64,000 nt of DNA. Source: CAWHYG01 sp963833505 (GTDB lineage: Bacteria; Eisenbacteria; RBG-16-71-46; CAIMUX01). The notes beneath the pieces were generated by a model. That model was not told the origin of the DNA. It made no database searches and saw nothing but the letters and a program-made list of their open reading frames with translations. Positions 44,229 to 54,943 of this stretch are shown here, in pieces. Numbering within the stretch: the stretch's first letter is position 1; every line of letters begins with the position of its first letter. The stretch is from assembly GCA_963833505.1 (NCBI GenBank), contig CAWHYG010000007.1, positions 372,001 to 436,000 on the forward strand, given 5' to 3'. Both the position numbers and the translations under genes were made by a program.

Positions 44229-45287
44229 TCAGGCTCGAGCGGCCGTGATTCCGAGTCTCTCCGCCACGCGGGAGGCGAGCGCTTGAAAGGCCCGTCCCGC
44301 CGCGGATTCCGGATGCTGGGCCAGGACGGGGGAGCCCTGGTCGCCGCCCAGCGCGACCGCGGGGTCGATCGGAATCTCCCCGAGGAGCGGAACGCCCAAC
44401 CGATCGGCCTCCCGCCGACCGCCGCCGCTGCGGAAGATGTCGGTCCTTTTGCCGCACTGCGGGCAGGCGAAGAAGCTCATGTTCTCGACGATGCCCAGGA
44501 TCGGCACTTCGACCTTCTCAAACATGGCCACACCCTTGCCGGCGTCGATCAGGGCGACGTCCTGCGGGGTCGTGACGATCACGGCTCCGGAGAGCGCCAC
44601 CTTCTGGGCCAGCGAGATCTGGATGTCCCCGGTGCCGGGGGGAAGATCGAAGACCAGGACGTCGATCCCCGACCAGTCGACGTCGACCATGAGCTGGTCG
44701 ATCGCCTTTCCCACCATCGGGCCGCGCCAGATGACCGGCGTGTCGCGATCGATCAGATAGCCGATCGAGATGCTCTTCACGCCGTAGCTTTCCAGCGGGA
44801 TCATCTTGTGCTCGTCGACCTCCGGCTGCGCGTCTTCCAGGCCCATCATGAGAGGAACGGACGGCCCGTAGATGTCGCAGTCCAGAAGGCCCGTCCGGTG
44901 GCCGAGGCGCGCCAGGCCCAGGGCCAGATTCACCGCCACGGTGGACTTCCCGACGCCTCCCTTGCCGCTGGCCACAGCCACCTTGAACGGAATCGAGGCC
45001 AGGAGGTCGGGCTCCTCTTCTTCGGGACCTGCCGCCGGGATCGGCTGCTGATACCGGACCCTCATGTCGAGCTCGAACGGGATGTGCGCCTCCTCCAGGA
45101 CCCGCCGCGCGCCGCGTTCGATCTCCTCGCCGGCGCCCGCCAGATTCGTCGCCATCTCGATCCGGATCCGGAAGACCCCGCCTTCCTCATGGATGTCCTT
45201 GAGATATCCGAGGGAGACGATGTCCCGATCGATGCCGGGGAAGTGAACCTGCTTGAGAGCGCGAACGACGTCGTTCTGGGTGGCCAT
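44229..45287 (-). CDS. mrp: Mrp/NBP35-type Fe-S cluster carrier ATPase
   Basis: N-terminal MIP18/DUF59 domain (residues 1-85, DIVSLGYLKDIHEEGG) fused to a ParA-like ATPase with deviant Walker A VASGKGGVGKSTVAVNLA (about 107), DCDIYGPSVPLMMG, WRGPMVGKAIDQLM, DLPPGTGDIQISLAQ and the cluster-binding CPQC of ENMSFFACPQCG. 352 residues. Assembles or carries Fe-S clusters. Divergent from maeB across a 437-bp gap. Confidence 0.95.
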   Translation of the reverse strand: MATQNDVVRALKQVHFPGIDRDIVSLGYLKDIHEEGGVFRIRIEMATNLAGAGEEIERGARRVLEEAHIPFELDMRVRYQQPIPAAGPEEEEPDLLASIPFKVAVASGKGGVGKSTVAVNLALGLARLGHRTGLLDCDIYGPSVPLMMGLEDAQPEVDEHKMIPLESYGVKSISIGYLIDRDTPVIWRGPMVGKAIDQLMVDVDWSGIDVLVFDLPPGTGDIQISLAQKVALSGAVIVTTPQDVALIDAGKGVAMFEKVEVPILGIVENMSFFACPQCGKRTDIFRSGGGRREADRLGVPLLGEIPIDPAVALGGDQGSPVLAQHPESAAGRAFQALASRVAERLGITAARA

Positions 45288-45621
45288 GCCGCCTCCTCCT
45301 TGGACCTGGTCCGAGCCGCGGTTCCGGTTCCGCCGCTCGCCGCCGTCCGGCAGACCCGCCGCCGAACGCCTGCGTCAGCGATCGCGGCAGTATACACCCG
45401 CCGCAGCGGACCATCGGCCGCCTGCGGCCCCGCCGCGTGAACCGGGGCCGGCGGCGCAGACCGCAGGGAACGCCCGGACAGCCCGAAATCGCGAGTCGCG
45501 GGGGCGCTACGCCTGGGCGGATGGTGCCGCGCGGCCAACCGGCGCCGGCCGGCGCAGGCCCGGCGTCCGATCGAGGTCCGGACCCAGGCGCGGTCGTCCG
45601 CGCAACCCGGGCTGGAATCGG

Positions 45622-45650
45622 TTGTCTCCGTTCCCCGCAGGGGCCACAAT
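45622..45650 (+). promoter_or_regulatory. Weak candidate promoter for maeB in the mrp-maeB gap
   Basis: TTGTCT at 45622 and CACAAT at 45645 with 17-bp spacing, 75 bases before the ATG. The rest of 45288-45724 is very GC-rich and shows no gene or strong repeat. Confidence 0.3.
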
Positions 45651-45724
45651 CACTCCGCGGTCGTCGGCCGTTCGATCGATCCGGCCGGAGACACGCACAG
45701 GGTCTCAGGAGGGAGGGGGTACCG

Positions 45725-47986
<2,262 letters not shown>

Positions 47987-48021
47987 CGACCGCTGTTACC
48001 CGCACGCCGGGATCGGTGACG

Positions 48022-48053
48022 GAGGGCCGGAGCGGGCAACCTCTCCGGCCCTC
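48022..48053 (+). terminator. Hairpin after maeB
   Basis: GAGGGCCGGAG (48022-48032) and CTCCGGCCCTC (48043-48053) form 11 perfect pairs with a ten-base loop, 35 bases after the maeB stop. No T run follows. From about 48100 to 48195 the sequence is degenerate repeat-like (ccggggcacgggcgatcaacc / ccgggcacgggcgctcagcc). Confidence 0.55.
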
Positions 48054-48195
48054 ATCGCATCCGGGTGGCGCGACATGCCATCGGGCCGCGAAGCGCTCCA
48101 GCGGATCCTGGACGGGCGTCCGGCCCGAATCTGCCCGCCGACCGGGGCACGGGCGATCAACCGGGATCTGCCTCTGCCGATCCGGGCACGGGCGC

Positions 48196-49155
48196 TCAGC
48201 CTCGACCCGCTCCTCCGGATCTGCTTGGATCGGTCGGGTCGGTGATCTCCTGATGAAGCTCCGTCAGCGTCGCGAGAAGCCTCTCCCGCGCGTCATGCGC
48301 ATAGGGGTTCCAGCGCTGAAGGTCCCGATAGAGGTCCCACGAGTCCCGCGTGACGTGCCCCAGGATCTCGAGCAGCCGCCGATAGCCCAAGGTGTCCATG
48401 TCGTGCGGCCGGGCCTCGATCCTCGCCAGGGCCCGCGCGAGCCAGTGGACCAGACTCTGGGTCGCGGCCATCTCGCGGTCATGCTCCGCCGCGGTGGTCT
48501 CGATCACCTGAAGTCCGAGAGACCGCAGGAATCGCAACGCCGATCTCCGCCTCCGAAGGCGGATCGGGACGAATGCGATCCGGTGGCCGGCCGGCCCGTC
48601 CGGGGCGGAGTCGGGGCCGAACAGGGGATGTGTGCCGATGATCTCCACGTCGGGCGGAGCCTCAGCGGACAGCCAGCGGCAGGGCCAGACCTTCACGCTC
48701 GCGGTGTCGGCGATCATGGTTCCGGGTCGCAGGTAGGGCCGCGTGAGGCGAAGGGACGCTTCGAGGGCGCTGATCGGCACCGCATAGATGACGACCCGGG
48801 CGGCGCAGGCTTCCGGAAGGGTCACGCGCTCGAATCCGGCCGATGCCGAAGGGACCGCAGCATCCGGGCGCGGCCCCGCTTCCGGAAGCGTGACGCCTTC
48901 AACTCCGGCCGGCGCCGGCGAATTCGCCGCATCCACGCTCAACCTGTCGCAGATGGGGTCGTGGGTGCCGGCTCCGACCGGCTCCGTGGATCGCCAGCCG
49001 CCGTCCGGGAACCATCGGGGATCAAAGGCCCGCACGCGCCCGCGGCGCGAGAGGTGTTCCGCCATCCAGCTTCCAAATCGCCCGCATCCGATGATTCCGA
49101 AGTCGGCGAAGGCGTCGTTCCCGCGGTCGGCCCGCACGCCCGCTTGGTGTACCAT
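48196..49155 (-). CDS. tyrA: Prephenate/arogenate dehydrogenase family protein
   Basis: Tyrosine-branch oxidoreductase. ATG 49155 gives 319 residues; a GTG at 49203 in frame would overlap the divergent gene. Seen: FGIIGCGRFGSWMAEHL (NAD loop), VIYAVPISALEASL, TMIADTASVK, EIIGTHPLFGPDS, and the catalytic-domain EHDREMAATQSLVHWLARAL. Between FDPRWF and VVIYAVP, about residues 65-117, the Rossmann domain carries a long Pro/Ala-rich insertion built from two DNA repeats; this would lie next to the cofactor-binding fold. Divergent from the M50 gene with only 34 bases between starts. Confidence 0.85.
   Translation of the reverse strand: MVHQAGVRADRGNDAFADFGIIGCGRFGSWMAEHLSRRGRVRAFDPRWFPDGGWRSTEPVGAGTHDPICDRLSVDAANSPAPAGVEGVTLPEAGPRPDAAVPSASAGFERVTLPEACAARVVIYAVPISALEASLRLTRPYLRPGTMIADTASVKVWPCRWLSAEAPPDVEIIGTHPLFGPDSAPDGPAGHRIAFVPIRLRRRRSALRFLRSLGLQVIETTAAEHDREMAATQSLVHWLARALARIEARPHDMDTLGYRRLLEILGHVTRDSWDLYRDLQRWNPYAHDARERLLATLTELHQEITDPTDPSRSGGAGRG
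48809..48934 (-). repeat. Two 57-bp direct repeats inside tyrA
   Basis: Copies 48809-48865 and 48878-48934, period 69 bp, 42 of 57 positions identical. They encode SASAGFERVTLPEA and PAPAGVEGVTLPEA on the minus strand. Confidence 0.88.
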
Positions 49156-49189
49156 GGATCGAGTTTCGCGAAGAGAGGAGCGTTTCGCA

Positions 49190-50146
49190 ATGGGAAGCAG
49201 CACGGACCCGCCTGAGCCGCGGCCGGATCTCCCGGCGCCGCCCTGGCCGGCGGGCGGTTTCTCGAGCGCGGGCTCGGGTTTCTCGGGAGCCTGGGATCGG
49301 GGCGCTCCGTACGCGGCCGAGCCTCTTCCCGAACCCGGTCCGCTTCATTCGCGGCGGCACATCGTGCTGGCCGTCGGGCTCTTCGTCCTCACCGTGGTCT
49401 CGACCATCGTGAGCCCGATGGGCGGGCCGCTCTATGCGCTGGCCATCATGACGATCCTTCTTTCCCACGAGATGGGCCACTACATCATGTGTCGCCGCTA
49501 CCACGTGCGATCCACGCTGCCGCTCTTCATGCCGATGCCGTTCATCTCCCCCTTCGGAACCATGGGCGCCGTCATCTTCATGCGCCAGATCGGCAGGAAC
49601 CGGAAGGTCCTGTTCGACATCGGCATCGCCGGGCCGCTGGCCGGGCTCGTGCCGTCGATCGTGGCGACGATCTGGGGAGTGGCGCACTCCCGGATTGTTG
49701 CGGTTCCGTTTGCGCGCGCCGCCGGCGTGCAGCTCGGCGATTCGCTGCTCTTCGCCTGGCTCGGCAAGATCCTGCATCCCGGCATGCCCAAGGACGCGGA
49801 GCTTCTGCTCAACCCGGTGGCCTATGCCGGCTGGGCCGGCTTCTTCGTGACCGCGCTCAACCTCCTGCCGATCGGACAGCTCGACGGCGGCCACGTGGTC
49901 TATGGAATCCTGGGGCGGAAGAGCATCTGGTTCTCGTGGGCCGCGCTCGGGGCGTTCGCCGTGGTCGCCTGCTTCTATCCGCAGTGGTGGGTGCTGATCG
50001 CCCTGATCCTCGTTATGGGCGGGCCGCGACATCGTCCCGCGCTCGATGAGGACGAGCCCCTCGGCGGCCGCCGGGTCGCCTTGGGCCTCTTCGCCCTGGC
50101 GGTCTTTGTCCTGAGTTTCACGCCGAGGCCCTTTCAGATCCACTGA
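49190..50146 (+). CDS. M50 family site-2-protease-like membrane metalloprotease
   Basis: ATG 49190 follows GAGAGGAG with nine-base spacing. Residues 1-55 are Pro/Gly-rich and cytoplasmic. Membrane segments then carry SHEMGHY (zinc HExxH, His93-Glu94-His97) and ALNLLPIGQLDGGHVVYG (third zinc ligand Asp). FMPMPFISPFGTMGAVI and DIGIAGPLAGLVPS are typical of the short archaeal/plant EGY-like S2P group. There is no PDZ domain, so it is not RseP. 318 residues. Its stop overlaps the next start by one base. Confidence 0.9.
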   Translation: MGSSTDPPEPRPDLPAPPWPAGGFSSAGSGFSGAWDRGAPYAAEPLPEPGPLHSRRHIVLAVGLFVLTVVSTIVSPMGGPLYALAIMTILLSHEMGHYIMCRRYHVRSTLPLFMPMPFISPFGTMGAVIFMRQIGRNRKVLFDIGIAGPLAGLVPSIVATIWGVAHSRIVAVPFARAAGVQLGDSLLFAWLGKILHPGMPKDAELLLNPVAYAGWAGFFVTALNLLPIGQLDGGHVVYGILGRKSIWFSWAALGAFAVVACFYPQWWVLIALILVMGGPRHRPALDEDEPLGGRRVALGLFALAVFVLSFTPRPFQIH

Positions 50147-51723
50147 TGGACACCGCAGCGCCCATTGATCCAGACAACGCCACGGGGCCGGAACGCCGGA
50201 TCGAGTCCAAGGCGAAGAGCGAGGACCGGCGCCCTCCGGGGCGGCCCCCATGGCTGGCGCCGACCCTGCTCGTCACCCTGCTGGACGCTCTCCTGACCGG
50301 GCCCTTCGTCTTCCATGAAGCGGCCGAAGCGGAGACCTTGCGCTATGTGCTGTCGATCCACCGCTGGCGGGCCGGCATGCTCGCGCTTCACCAGCTCTTC
50401 AACGCGGAGCAGAGCTACGGCTACTACGCGCTGGCGCGGGCGTCGGCCGCTGTTCTCGGTCTGGATCTTTCTCGCCTGCCAGCGCTCCTGAATCACCTGT
50501 CGTGGGCCGCCGGAGTCCTGGCCAGCGGTCTTCTTCATCTACTTTTCCGCCGGTGGCTCGGGCCTAGGATCGCTCTTCGGCTTTCGCTTCTCCTCGTGTT
50601 CACTCCCGGCTTCTGGGCGCTGCACGTCTGGGGACAACCGAACATCTGCGGGCTGGCCGTGGCTGCCGCCGCCCTGGCCATGCTTCCGGGAGCGGATGAT
50701 ACCGGCCGGACTTCACGGACCCGCCTTGGTCTGGCCGCGGGCCTGTCCTTCCTGGCCTTCACTCTGCGGGCCGACATTCTTTTCCTGCTGGCGCCCGCCA
50801 TTCTGGCCCGAGTGCTCTGGGGTCGCGATCGGATCAAGCTCTGGGCCGCCGTCGTGACGGGGGGCGCCGGCGTCGCCGCCTGCGACCTGCTGCGCCTCCT
50901 GGCGCTCGGCGTCTTCGCGCACGGCGGCACGATCGGCTTGAACGTGCGCTCGAACCTGGACCTGGGATCGCTGGACTGGCCGCTCCAGAACCTGATGATC
51001 ATCTCGTCGACGGGCCCGCCCCTCGTGTTCGTGGCCTCGCTGGCGGCCTTTGCCGGCTGCCGCGGCGAAGGCGGTTCCCGGATGCGGAAGACCGTCCTCC
51101 TCTGGGGGCTGCCCGTGGCGGCGTTTCTTCCGTTCGCGCGGGTCGACCTGACGCGGATTCTCGTGCCGGTGCTGCCGGGGCTCCTGCTGCCGTTGGCCGT
51201 CTGGGCGGCGCAGGGTCGCCGCCGGAGGGACGCCGCGCTGGCCGGTCTGGTCCTCGCCGCGCACTTGTCGATGCTTGCGGTGCCGCACCTGCTCGACCGC
51301 GCCGGCAAACGGAGTCTGGCCACCTCGCGATCCGGCCACGGGCTCTTCGTCGGAAACGTGTTCGCGGATCACGGACGGGTTCGCCGGCAGGCGATCGAGA
51401 GCGCCGAGGACGCCGCGGCCGCGACCGCCGCCTTGGTCATGACGCCGTCCCCTCCGCTCCTGGTCGTCGGCGAAGACGAGGTCTTCTTCGAGTACGCGTT
51501 CTCGGGGCAGTGGCCGCGCTCGACCTGCCCGCCCATCGCCGAGACCTACGGGCTCGTCCTGCATGAATTCCGCACCGCGGACGGCGCGGTTCCGGCCTAT
51601 CTGCTGGAACGGCGGACCAAGGAGCCGGTGTCCGCGCTCCTGGATCGCCTGTCCTTCCGAAAGCCGGTGCGGGTCTGGCGGAGCCACCTGGATCGCCGCC
51701 TCTATCCCGGAGATGGTTCTTGA
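50146..51723 (+). CDS. Multi-pass membrane protein, glycosyltransferase-C-like
   Basis: 525 residues, ATG overlapping the M50 stop (TGATG). After a charged 35-residue leader there are about nine to eleven hydrophobic segments, with an early EAAEAETLRYVLSIHRWRAG loop and a soluble C-terminal region (LLVVGEDEVFFEYAFSG). This resembles dolichyl-phosphate-mannosyltransferase-like GT-C proteins, but the first-loop Asp/Glu pair is not decisive. Coupled to the GT4 gene downstream, which suggests a shared glycan pathway. Confidence 0.6.
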   Translation: MDTAAPIDPDNATGPERRIESKAKSEDRRPPGRPPWLAPTLLVTLLDALLTGPFVFHEAAEAETLRYVLSIHRWRAGMLALHQLFNAEQSYGYYALARASAAVLGLDLSRLPALLNHLSWAAGVLASGLLHLLFRRWLGPRIALRLSLLLVFTPGFWALHVWGQPNICGLAVAAAALAMLPGADDTGRTSRTRLGLAAGLSFLAFTLRADILFLLAPAILARVLWGRDRIKLWAAVVTGGAGVAACDLLRLLALGVFAHGGTIGLNVRSNLDLGSLDWPLQNLMIISSTGPPLVFVASLAAFAGCRGEGGSRMRKTVLLWGLPVAAFLPFARVDLTRILVPVLPGLLLPLAVWAAQGRRRRDAALAGLVLAAHLSMLAVPHLLDRAGKRSLATSRSGHGLFVGNVFADHGRVRRQAIESAEDAAAATAALVMTPSPPLLVVGEDEVFFEYAFSGQWPRSTCPPIAETYGLVLHEFRTADGAVPAYLLERRTKEPVSALLDRLSFRKPVRVWRSHLDRRLYPGDGS

Positions 51724-52859
51724 AGGTGCTGCTCGTCTGCCACGGGGCGGGGTGGGCCGGCACCGAGCGCCACGTGCGCGACCTCATGCTGGGGCTCGAT
51801 CGCGACCGCTGGACGGTGCAGCTCGCGACCTCGGAAGACGGGCCGCTCGTGGCGGCGGCGCGGCAGGCGGGCCTTTCGACCCGGCTCGTGCCGCGGCGCG
51901 ACGCGGGTTCCTACGTGTCGGGCCTGGCGAGGCTGATCCGCCGGGAGCGGCCCGATCTTCTGCACGCGCACTCGGGACGTCTGGCCTGCCTGGCGGCCCG
52001 TCTGGCCCGCGTGCCGGCCGTCATCGAAACCCGGCATGGTCTTCGGGAACGCGTCGCCCCGCTCTATCGGAGATTCCCCGGGAGCCGGCGGCTGGAGGGA
52101 TGGAAGAGCCGGCTTCCGGACCTGACCTTGACGGTCTGCCGCGCCGACGCCGAGTGGCTCGTGCGTCACGGAAGGCTCCCGGCCGATCGGATCCGGACGA
52201 TCCCCAATGGGATCGCGCCTGAAAGTCCGGATCCGTCGATCGAAAGCCGGCGCGCCGCATTGCGGGCGGCATGGCGAATCCCGGAAGAAGCCCGGATCCT
52301 CGGGTTCGCCGGGCGGTTCTGTCCGCAAAAGGCGCCGGAGCGCGTGCTCGAGGTTCTCGCGAAGCTGATTGCGGGCGAAGCTCACGGGGCGGACCTTCAA
52401 CCCGGGACGGGCCGCCGGAAGTGGCAGGCCGTGTTCTGCGGGGAAGGGGTCTCGCGATCCAGGCTCGAGGCGCGGGCCGGGATGCTCGGACTGTCGAATC
52501 ATCTGGTCTGGACCGTGGCTTCGGAGGGAGCCGCTTCGGTCCTTCCGGCCTTCGATCTCCTTCTGCTCCCGTCAATCTGGGAAGGGCTTCCGTACATCCT
52601 GCTCGAGGCCCTGTCGGCGGGACTTCCGGTTCTGGCCACGCCGGTCGGGGGCGTTCCCGAGGTCCTGGTCGGCCCGCTGGCCGAAGGATGCCTGAGCTGG
52701 AACCCCGAACCATGGGCAGAACGGGTCCGGAAGCTGGTGGACGCTGCGGGACGCGCAGACTGGGCTCAAGCGGCTCGTCGAAGAGCCCGGGATTTCTCGT
52801 TGGAGGCGGCGATCGCCTCGATCGAAGGGGCCTACCGCGAGGCCCTGGGACTCCGCTGA
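51720..52859 (+). CDS. Family 4 (GT-B) glycosyltransferase
   Basis: TTG 51720 overlaps the preceding stop (TTGA), giving 379 residues. N-terminal VLLVCHGAGWAGTERHVRDLM (acceptor-side Gly loop with GTERHV), DLLHAHSGRLACLAARL, VIETRHGLRER, IPNGI, ILGFAGRFCPQKAPERVLE, and the donor-site motif LPSIWEGLPYILLEALSAGLPV, then TPVGGVPEVL with the conserved EGLPxxxLEA glutamates. Sugar and acceptor are unknown. End of the M50-GTC-GT4 run. Confidence 0.93.
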   Translation: MKVLLVCHGAGWAGTERHVRDLMLGLDRDRWTVQLATSEDGPLVAAARQAGLSTRLVPRRDAGSYVSGLARLIRRERPDLLHAHSGRLACLAARLARVPAVIETRHGLRERVAPLYRRFPGSRRLEGWKSRLPDLTLTVCRADAEWLVRHGRLPADRIRTIPNGIAPESPDPSIESRRAALRAAWRIPEEARILGFAGRFCPQKAPERVLEVLAKLIAGEAHGADLQPGTGRRKWQAVFCGEGVSRSRLEARAGMLGLSNHLVWTVASEGAASVLPAFDLLLLPSIWEGLPYILLEALSAGLPVLATPVGGVPEVLVGPLAEGCLSWNPEPWAERVRKLVDAAGRADWAQAARRRARDFSLEAAIASIEGAYREALGLR

Positions 52860-53000
52860 GGGACCCTACGCGCCCCGCATTCCGGTGACGCGCGCTGCTG
52901 TGTGGCATGCTGTTACGTGCTGCGCCGGGCTCGATCGCGGCCTGAAATGCGCTGCGACCCGGGCACCCGTCCCTATCCCACGCCCGGACCTGGCTCAGAC

Positions 53001-53058
53001 TCTGTCGCAACTGCCCGGGATCTGACACCTGCGACAGATCTGTGACACCATGTGTAAA
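53001..53058. promoter_or_regulatory. Inverted and direct repeats upstream of the FG-GAP gene: candidate operator
   Basis: TCTGTCGCA (53001) and TGCGACAGA (53030) are nine perfect inverted bases. TGACACC occurs at 53023 and 53043, 20 bp apart, followed by GTGTAAA at 53052. A third TGACAC overlaps the -35 at 53066. The same two words recur between regulator B and kinase B. Confidence 0.55.
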
Positions 53059-53064
53059 TGCCCC

Positions 53065-53093
53065 TTGACACAGACTGCGGGGTTTGCTAATCT
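53065..53093 (+). promoter_or_regulatory. Candidate sigma-70 promoter for the secreted FG-GAP gene
   Basis: Perfect -35 TTGACA at 53065, 17-bp spacer, -10-like TAATCT at 53088; 47 bases before ATG 53140. The only perfect TTGACA with a suitable spacer seen in this part of the window. Confidence 0.6.
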
Positions 53094-53139
53094 GTTTGCG
53101 CTTTCGCAAGGAGGATGGACAGGAGAAGGGGGGACAACG

Positions 53140-54912
53140 ATGAGAACCTGGACCGCCCGCCGGCGCGGAAACGCCAGGGTGATTTTCGAGGCTGCAGCGT
53201 GTCTGACGATTCTGGTGCTGGGCTCGGCTCCACGAGCGACCGCAGGAATCCCGTTTCCGACGACACCCGACTGGCAGTCCACTCCGAGCGGCTACGTCTC
53301 GACCGGATGCGCGTTGCGTGACCTGGACGGAGACGGCTATCCGGATCTCATCGTAGCCAACGGAAACGACATGGCGCGGCAGCCGGTGGTGGTCTACCGG
53401 AATCAGGGCGGAACGTTTCCGTTGAATCCGACCTGGGTATCCGGCGACGTCGACTACAACGGGCACCTGGATCTGGCCGACGTGGACGGCGACGGCAAGC
53501 TCGACCTGGCGGTCGCTGTGTATCTCGGCGCGAGCGGGTTCTCGACGCCGGGACACGTGAAGATCTACCGCGGGAACGGAGACGGGACGTTCAGCTCTCT
53601 GCCCGTCTGGGTTTCCGCGGATTCGTTCTACTGTTTCTCGGTCGCCTTCGGCGACCTCAACATGGACGGACTCCCGGATCTGGCCTGCACGGCGGGGGAG
53701 TCCTACAACCGGTTCCAGGAGCACCTGCGAGCCTACCGGAACGCGGGCGGTGCGCTGGAGACCACGCCGTACTGGCAGTCGGCGGACACCCGCTACGCGC
53801 TCGACGTCACCTGGGGCGACGTGAACGGCGATGGACTTCTGGACGTCGCCTACGCCTGTGAAAGCAACCCGACCTCGCAGGATCCGACGACCTATCCATC
53901 CGAGGTCTATCTCGGCACCGGAACGAATCTGGCGATCACGCCCGCCTGGAGAAGCCAGGACGGGCATGACTATTCGAACACCGTGTCGTTCGGCGACCTG
54001 AACGGCGACGGATGGCTCGACCTGGCCGTGGCCGACAACAATCAGCTGCACGCCGGGGCCGACTACGGACGGATCAAGGTCTTCCTCAACGACGGGCACG
54101 GGCATCTCGGCGGCCTGCCCGCCTGGACCTCGGCGTGGTCGGGCTACGGCTCGAACGTCTCCTGGGCGGACGTCGATGCGGATGGAGACCTCGACCTGAT
54201 CGCCGGCCAGTGGTGGGGGCCGGTCATGATCTTCCAGAACCAGGGCGGAACGCTGCCCTCCAACGCGACCTGGCAGTCTTCCACCGGAAGCGTCGTCGAG
54301 AACATCGTCTGGGACGACATCAACGAGGACGGTCAGGCCGGCCCGGCGACCCAGCATTTCGCCGGAAACGGCTCGAGGAAGCTGTTCGTGCTGGCCCGGC
54401 GCCCGGCGCGGGTCACCGGCGTGTGGATCGACGGCGTACAACTGCCCCCCTCGCACTACCTGGTCAATCCGGAGCAGGGCTGGCTGGTGCTGTCCGCGGC
54501 GCCCGCCTCCGGCAGCGCGGTGACGGTGACCTATGGCTACTCGATCAGTCTCGACTTCGCGGTCAGCAACTGGGACGACACCATCGGAAACTACGTCTTC
54601 TACAACCGGCTCGATCCCACGGGCGCTCCGGCGCCTGCCGGGGCGAGTCCCTTCGCGCTCAGAGTCTCTCCGAATCCGGTCCGTTCTGACTGCCGGATCC
54701 TGCTTCCGGGCTCGCCGGCCGGAGAGTCGCGACTGGAGATCTTCGATGCCGCTGGCTCGCTGGTTCGCGCCTGCCGGTTGCCGGCCGGCGCCTCGTCCTT
54801 TGCCTGGAACGGAGCCGACGACCGGGGAGCGCCGGTCGCCGCCGGATGCTACTGGGTGCGGCTGGATCGAAACGGAACGGCCGGCAGCGCGCGCGTGACC
54901 GTGGTGCGCTGA
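53140..54912 (+). CDS. Secreted FG-GAP repeat protein with FlgD/type-IX-like tail (set B)
   Basis: ATG 53140 follows AGGAGAAGGGGGG. Signal peptide runs to PRATAG-IPFPTT. Six to seven FG-GAP/VCBS repeats (DLDGDGYPDLIVAN, DVDGDGKLDLAVAV, DLNMDGLPDLACTA, DVNGDGLLDVAYAC, DLNGDGWLDLAVAD, DVDADGDLDLIAGQ, DINEDGQAG) predict a calcium-binding propeller. About residues 415-490 are a separate beta-domain (VTGVWIDGVQLPPSHYLV, VTVTYGYSISL). The tail PFALRVSPNPVRSDC ... FAWNGADDRGAPVAAGCYWVRL is the sorting-type Ig domain. 590 residues. The gene lies 31 bases before regulator B, suggesting one transcript. Confidence 0.88.
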   Translation: MRTWTARRRGNARVIFEAAACLTILVLGSAPRATAGIPFPTTPDWQSTPSGYVSTGCALRDLDGDGYPDLIVANGNDMARQPVVVYRNQGGTFPLNPTWVSGDVDYNGHLDLADVDGDGKLDLAVAVYLGASGFSTPGHVKIYRGNGDGTFSSLPVWVSADSFYCFSVAFGDLNMDGLPDLACTAGESYNRFQEHLRAYRNAGGALETTPYWQSADTRYALDVTWGDVNGDGLLDVAYACESNPTSQDPTTYPSEVYLGTGTNLAITPAWRSQDGHDYSNTVSFGDLNGDGWLDLAVADNNQLHAGADYGRIKVFLNDGHGHLGGLPAWTSAWSGYGSNVSWADVDADGDLDLIAGQWWGPVMIFQNQGGTLPSNATWQSSTGSVVENIVWDDINEDGQAGPATQHFAGNGSRKLFVLARRPARVTGVWIDGVQLPPSHYLVNPEQGWLVLSAAPASGSAVTVTYGYSISLDFAVSNWDDTIGNYVFYNRLDPTGAPAPAGASPFALRVSPNPVRSDCRILLPGSPAGESRLEIFDAAGSLVRACRLPAGASSFAWNGADDRGAPVAAGCYWVRLDRNGTAGSARVTVVR

Positions 54913-54943
54913 TCGGGTGGATGAACGCCCGGGGAGGGTTCGC

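Noticed and set aside
49190..50146. Calling the M50 protease RseP
   Set aside because: No PDZ domain between the zinc motifs and no link to the dxr cluster.
52903..52920. TGGCATG at 52903 as a sigma-54 promoter for the FG-GAP gene
   Set aside because: The -12 position reads TACGT, and it lies about 235 bases upstream of the gene with a better TTGACA promoter in between.
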